Source: Rhizobium sp. RU20A (GTDB lineage Bacteria > Pseudomonadota > Alphaproteobacteria > Rhizobiales > Rhizobiaceae). Taken from it: a stretch of 64,000 bases of DNA. Within the stretch, counting starts at the first letter, position 1. Each line of letters opens with the position of its first letter. The notes beneath the pieces were generated by a model. It was not told the origin of the DNA. It saw nothing but the letters and a program-made list of their open reading frames with translations, and ran no database searches. The stretch is from NCBI RefSeq assembly GCF_900155885.1, contig NZ_FTMB01000007.1, positions 124,001 to 188,000 on the forward strand, given 5' to 3'. Of this stretch, positions 62,725 to 64,000 are shown piece by piece. A program made the position numbers and the translations under genes.

Positions 62725-64000
62725 CCGCGTCTCCAGGTCTGGAAGCGTTCGAGCAGCGACAGGAGGACGGCATTGATGTGGTTGCGCCGCCACTGGCCGG
62801 CAACCATCTTGTTGGCTTCGGCAAGCGTTGGATAGATGTGGATCGTGCCGAGCACCTTGCCGAGGCCATGCCCGTGCTTCATGGCGAAGACGAATTCGGC
62901 CAGCAGGTCGGCCGCATGCTCGCCGACAATCGTCGCACCGAGGATCCTGTCCTTGCCAGGCACGGTCAGCACCTTGACGAAGCCCCGGTCGGCCCCGTCG
63001 GCGATCGCCCGGTCGAGATCATCGATCCCGTAGCGCGTCACCTCGTGGGGAATGTTCTTCTGCCGGGCCTCGGCCTCCGAAAGGCCGACACGGGCCACTT
63101 CCGGATCGGTGAACGTGGCCCAGGGAATGAGCGAATAATCGACCTTGAAGCGCTTGAGATCGCCGAAGAGGGCATTGATGGTGGCAAACCAGGCCTGATG
63201 TGCCGCCACATGGGTAAACTGGTAGGGACCGGCCACGTCACCGGCGGCCAGGATGTTCGGGTGCAGCGTCTGCAGATACGCATTGGTCTCGACCACGCGA
63301 TCGACCTTGATGCCCAGCTCCTCCAGCCCGAAGCCCTTGAGGCGCGGCGCGCGCCCGACGGCCGCGATCATGTCGTCAAAGGCAATCCGCCGCCTCTCGC
63401 CGGCATGATCGACATCGATCCACTTTTCGCCGGCCTCGACCCCGCAGGCCACCGCCTTGTGATCCGTCAGGACCGTGACACCGTCGGCCTTCAGCGAAGC
63501 CTCGACCAGGCGCGCCGCATCCTCGTCTTCGCGCATCATCAGGCGCGGCGCCATCTCGATCTGGGTGACCTCGGAGCCGAGCCGGGCAAAGGCCTGCGCC
63601 AGTTCGCAGCCGATCGGCCCGCCGCCCAGCACCACCAGCCGCCGCGGCGCCTGCGCCCGGTCGCGCAATCGCTCCCACATCGTATCGGAGGTGAGATAGC
63701 CGACCGCCTCGATGCCGGGGATCGGCGGCACGACGGGTTGCGCGCCGGTCGCGATGATGATCGCGCGCGTGGTCAGGCGCAGGCTTGCCCCGTCGTTCAG
63801 GGCAATTTCCACCGTCCACGGGTCGATCAGCTTCGCATAGCCTTGAAGGACGTCGACCCCCAGCGCCCTGTAACGCTCGACGCTGTCATGCGGCGCGATG
63901 TCGGCGATCACCCGGTGTACCCGCTCCATCACGGCGGAGAACGGCACGGTGGGCTCGACCGGCTCCAGGCCGTATCGATCGGCATGGCGCATCTGGTGGA
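62721..64000 (-). CDS. Mercuric-reductase-like FAD-dependent oxidoreductase, partial
   Basis: Runs off the right edge; at least 425 residues are visible. VVLGGGPIGCELAQAFARLG is the NAD(P)-binding site, LHPNILAAGDVAGPYQFTHVAAHQAW the FAD/GD motif, and WATFTDPEVARVGLSEAEA plus IHIYPTLAEANKMVAG the dimerisation domain of the dihydrolipoyl dehydrogenase/mercuric reductase group. In IHIYPTLAE a Tyr stands where lipoamide dehydrogenases have the catalytic His, so it is not an ordinary E3 subunit. The N-terminal FAD motif and the redox CxxxxC would be outside the window. Coupled to the CDP-alcohol enzyme and probably part of the sigma-controlled locus. Confidence 0.9.
   Translation of the reverse strand, partial: HQMRHADRYGLEPVEPTVPFSAVMERVHRVIADIAPHDSVERYRALGVDVLQGYAKLIDPWTVEIALNDGASLRLTTRAIIIATGAQPVVPPIPGIEAVGYLTSDTMWERLRDRAQAPRRLVVLGGGPIGCELAQAFARLGSEVTQIEMAPRLMMREDEDAARLVEASLKADGVTVLTDHKAVACGVEAGEKWIDVDHAGERRRIAFDDMIAAVGRAPRLKGFGLEELGIKVDRVVETNAYLQTLHPNILAAGDVAGPYQFTHVAAHQAWFATINALFGDLKRFKVDYSLIPWATFTDPEVARVGLSEAEARQKNIPHEVTRYGIDDLDRAIADGADRGFVKVLTVPGKDRILGATIVGEHAADLLAEFVFAMKHGHGLGKVLGTIHIYPTLAEANKMVAGQWRRNHINAVLLSLLERFQTWRRG

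Noticed and set aside
62721-64000. Genuine mercury resistance (merA)
   Set aside because: No merR, merT or merP nearby, no C-terminal vicinal Cys pair, and the neighbours point to the ynj-type locus; it is only mercuric-reductase-like.

Overview
This 64 kb window looks like chromosomal (or large secondary replicon) DNA of an alphaproteobacterium of the order Rhizobiales, most likely family Rhizobiaceae. The supporting signs are high G+C, the betI-betC-betB-betA arrangement with choline sulfatase inside the operon, an R. etli-type L-asparaginase, an Fe-S APS reductase next to cysD/cysN, CUT1 sugar importers and rhizobial-type intergenic palindromes. The genus cannot be fixed from the sequence alone. 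No rRNA, CRISPR array, prophage or complete insertion sequence was seen.

Layout. 1-9.9 kb: HerA-like ATPase, Ohr peroxidase, a membrane histidine kinase overlapping its response regulator, an L,D-transpeptidase, a GGDEF/EAL protein and a Tat-exported right-handed repeat protein. 10-19.3 kb: two glutathione transferases, LysR and DeoR regulators, an asparaginase, a DUF3750 protein, a 0.5 kb gap with palindromes and a 23-codon reading frame with a perfect Shine-Dalgarno sequence, a quinone oxidoreductase and an EAL-CBS-GGDDF protein. 19.5-25.8 kb: bet (choline sulfate to glycine betaine) genes, interrupted between betB and betA by an opposite-strand toxin-antitoxin pair. 26-31 kb: ClC antiporter and cysH-cysD-cysN sulfate assimilation. 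31.1-32.2 kb: accessory scar with a small inverted-repeat element, the frameshifted tail of a Bug/TctC binding protein and tRNA-Pro(CGG). 32.2-44.2 kb: a lipoprotein, nagA-nagK, then an AraC regulator divergent from a six-gene galactoside operon (CUT1 importer, GH36 alpha-galactosidase, GH42 beta-galactosidase). 44.5-55.2 kb: a MalT-like regulator, a lux-box-like palindrome and hyuB-hyuA with a complete polyamine-type ABC importer; two 78-79 nt hairpins separate the binding protein from the permeases.

55.3-64 kb is the most interesting block. A minus-strand run (TVP38/TMEM64 membrane protein, zinc-finger anti-sigma, ynjB, ynjC, ynjD, SelD-associated-type flavoprotein) faces a divergent ECF sigma gene. 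It is followed by a CDP-alcohol phosphatidyltransferase (YnjF-like) coupled to a mercuric-reductase-like flavoprotein that runs off the window. This recalls the uncharacterised ydjXYZ-ynjABCDEF region of E. coli, here apparently placed under its own sigma/anti-sigma switch. It is the best candidate for an undescribed system.

Much of the window is uptake plus catabolism modules (choline sulfate, galactosides, amino sugar, lactam/hydantoin-like amides, sulfate), each with its own regulator, as expected for a soil or plant-associated heterotroph.
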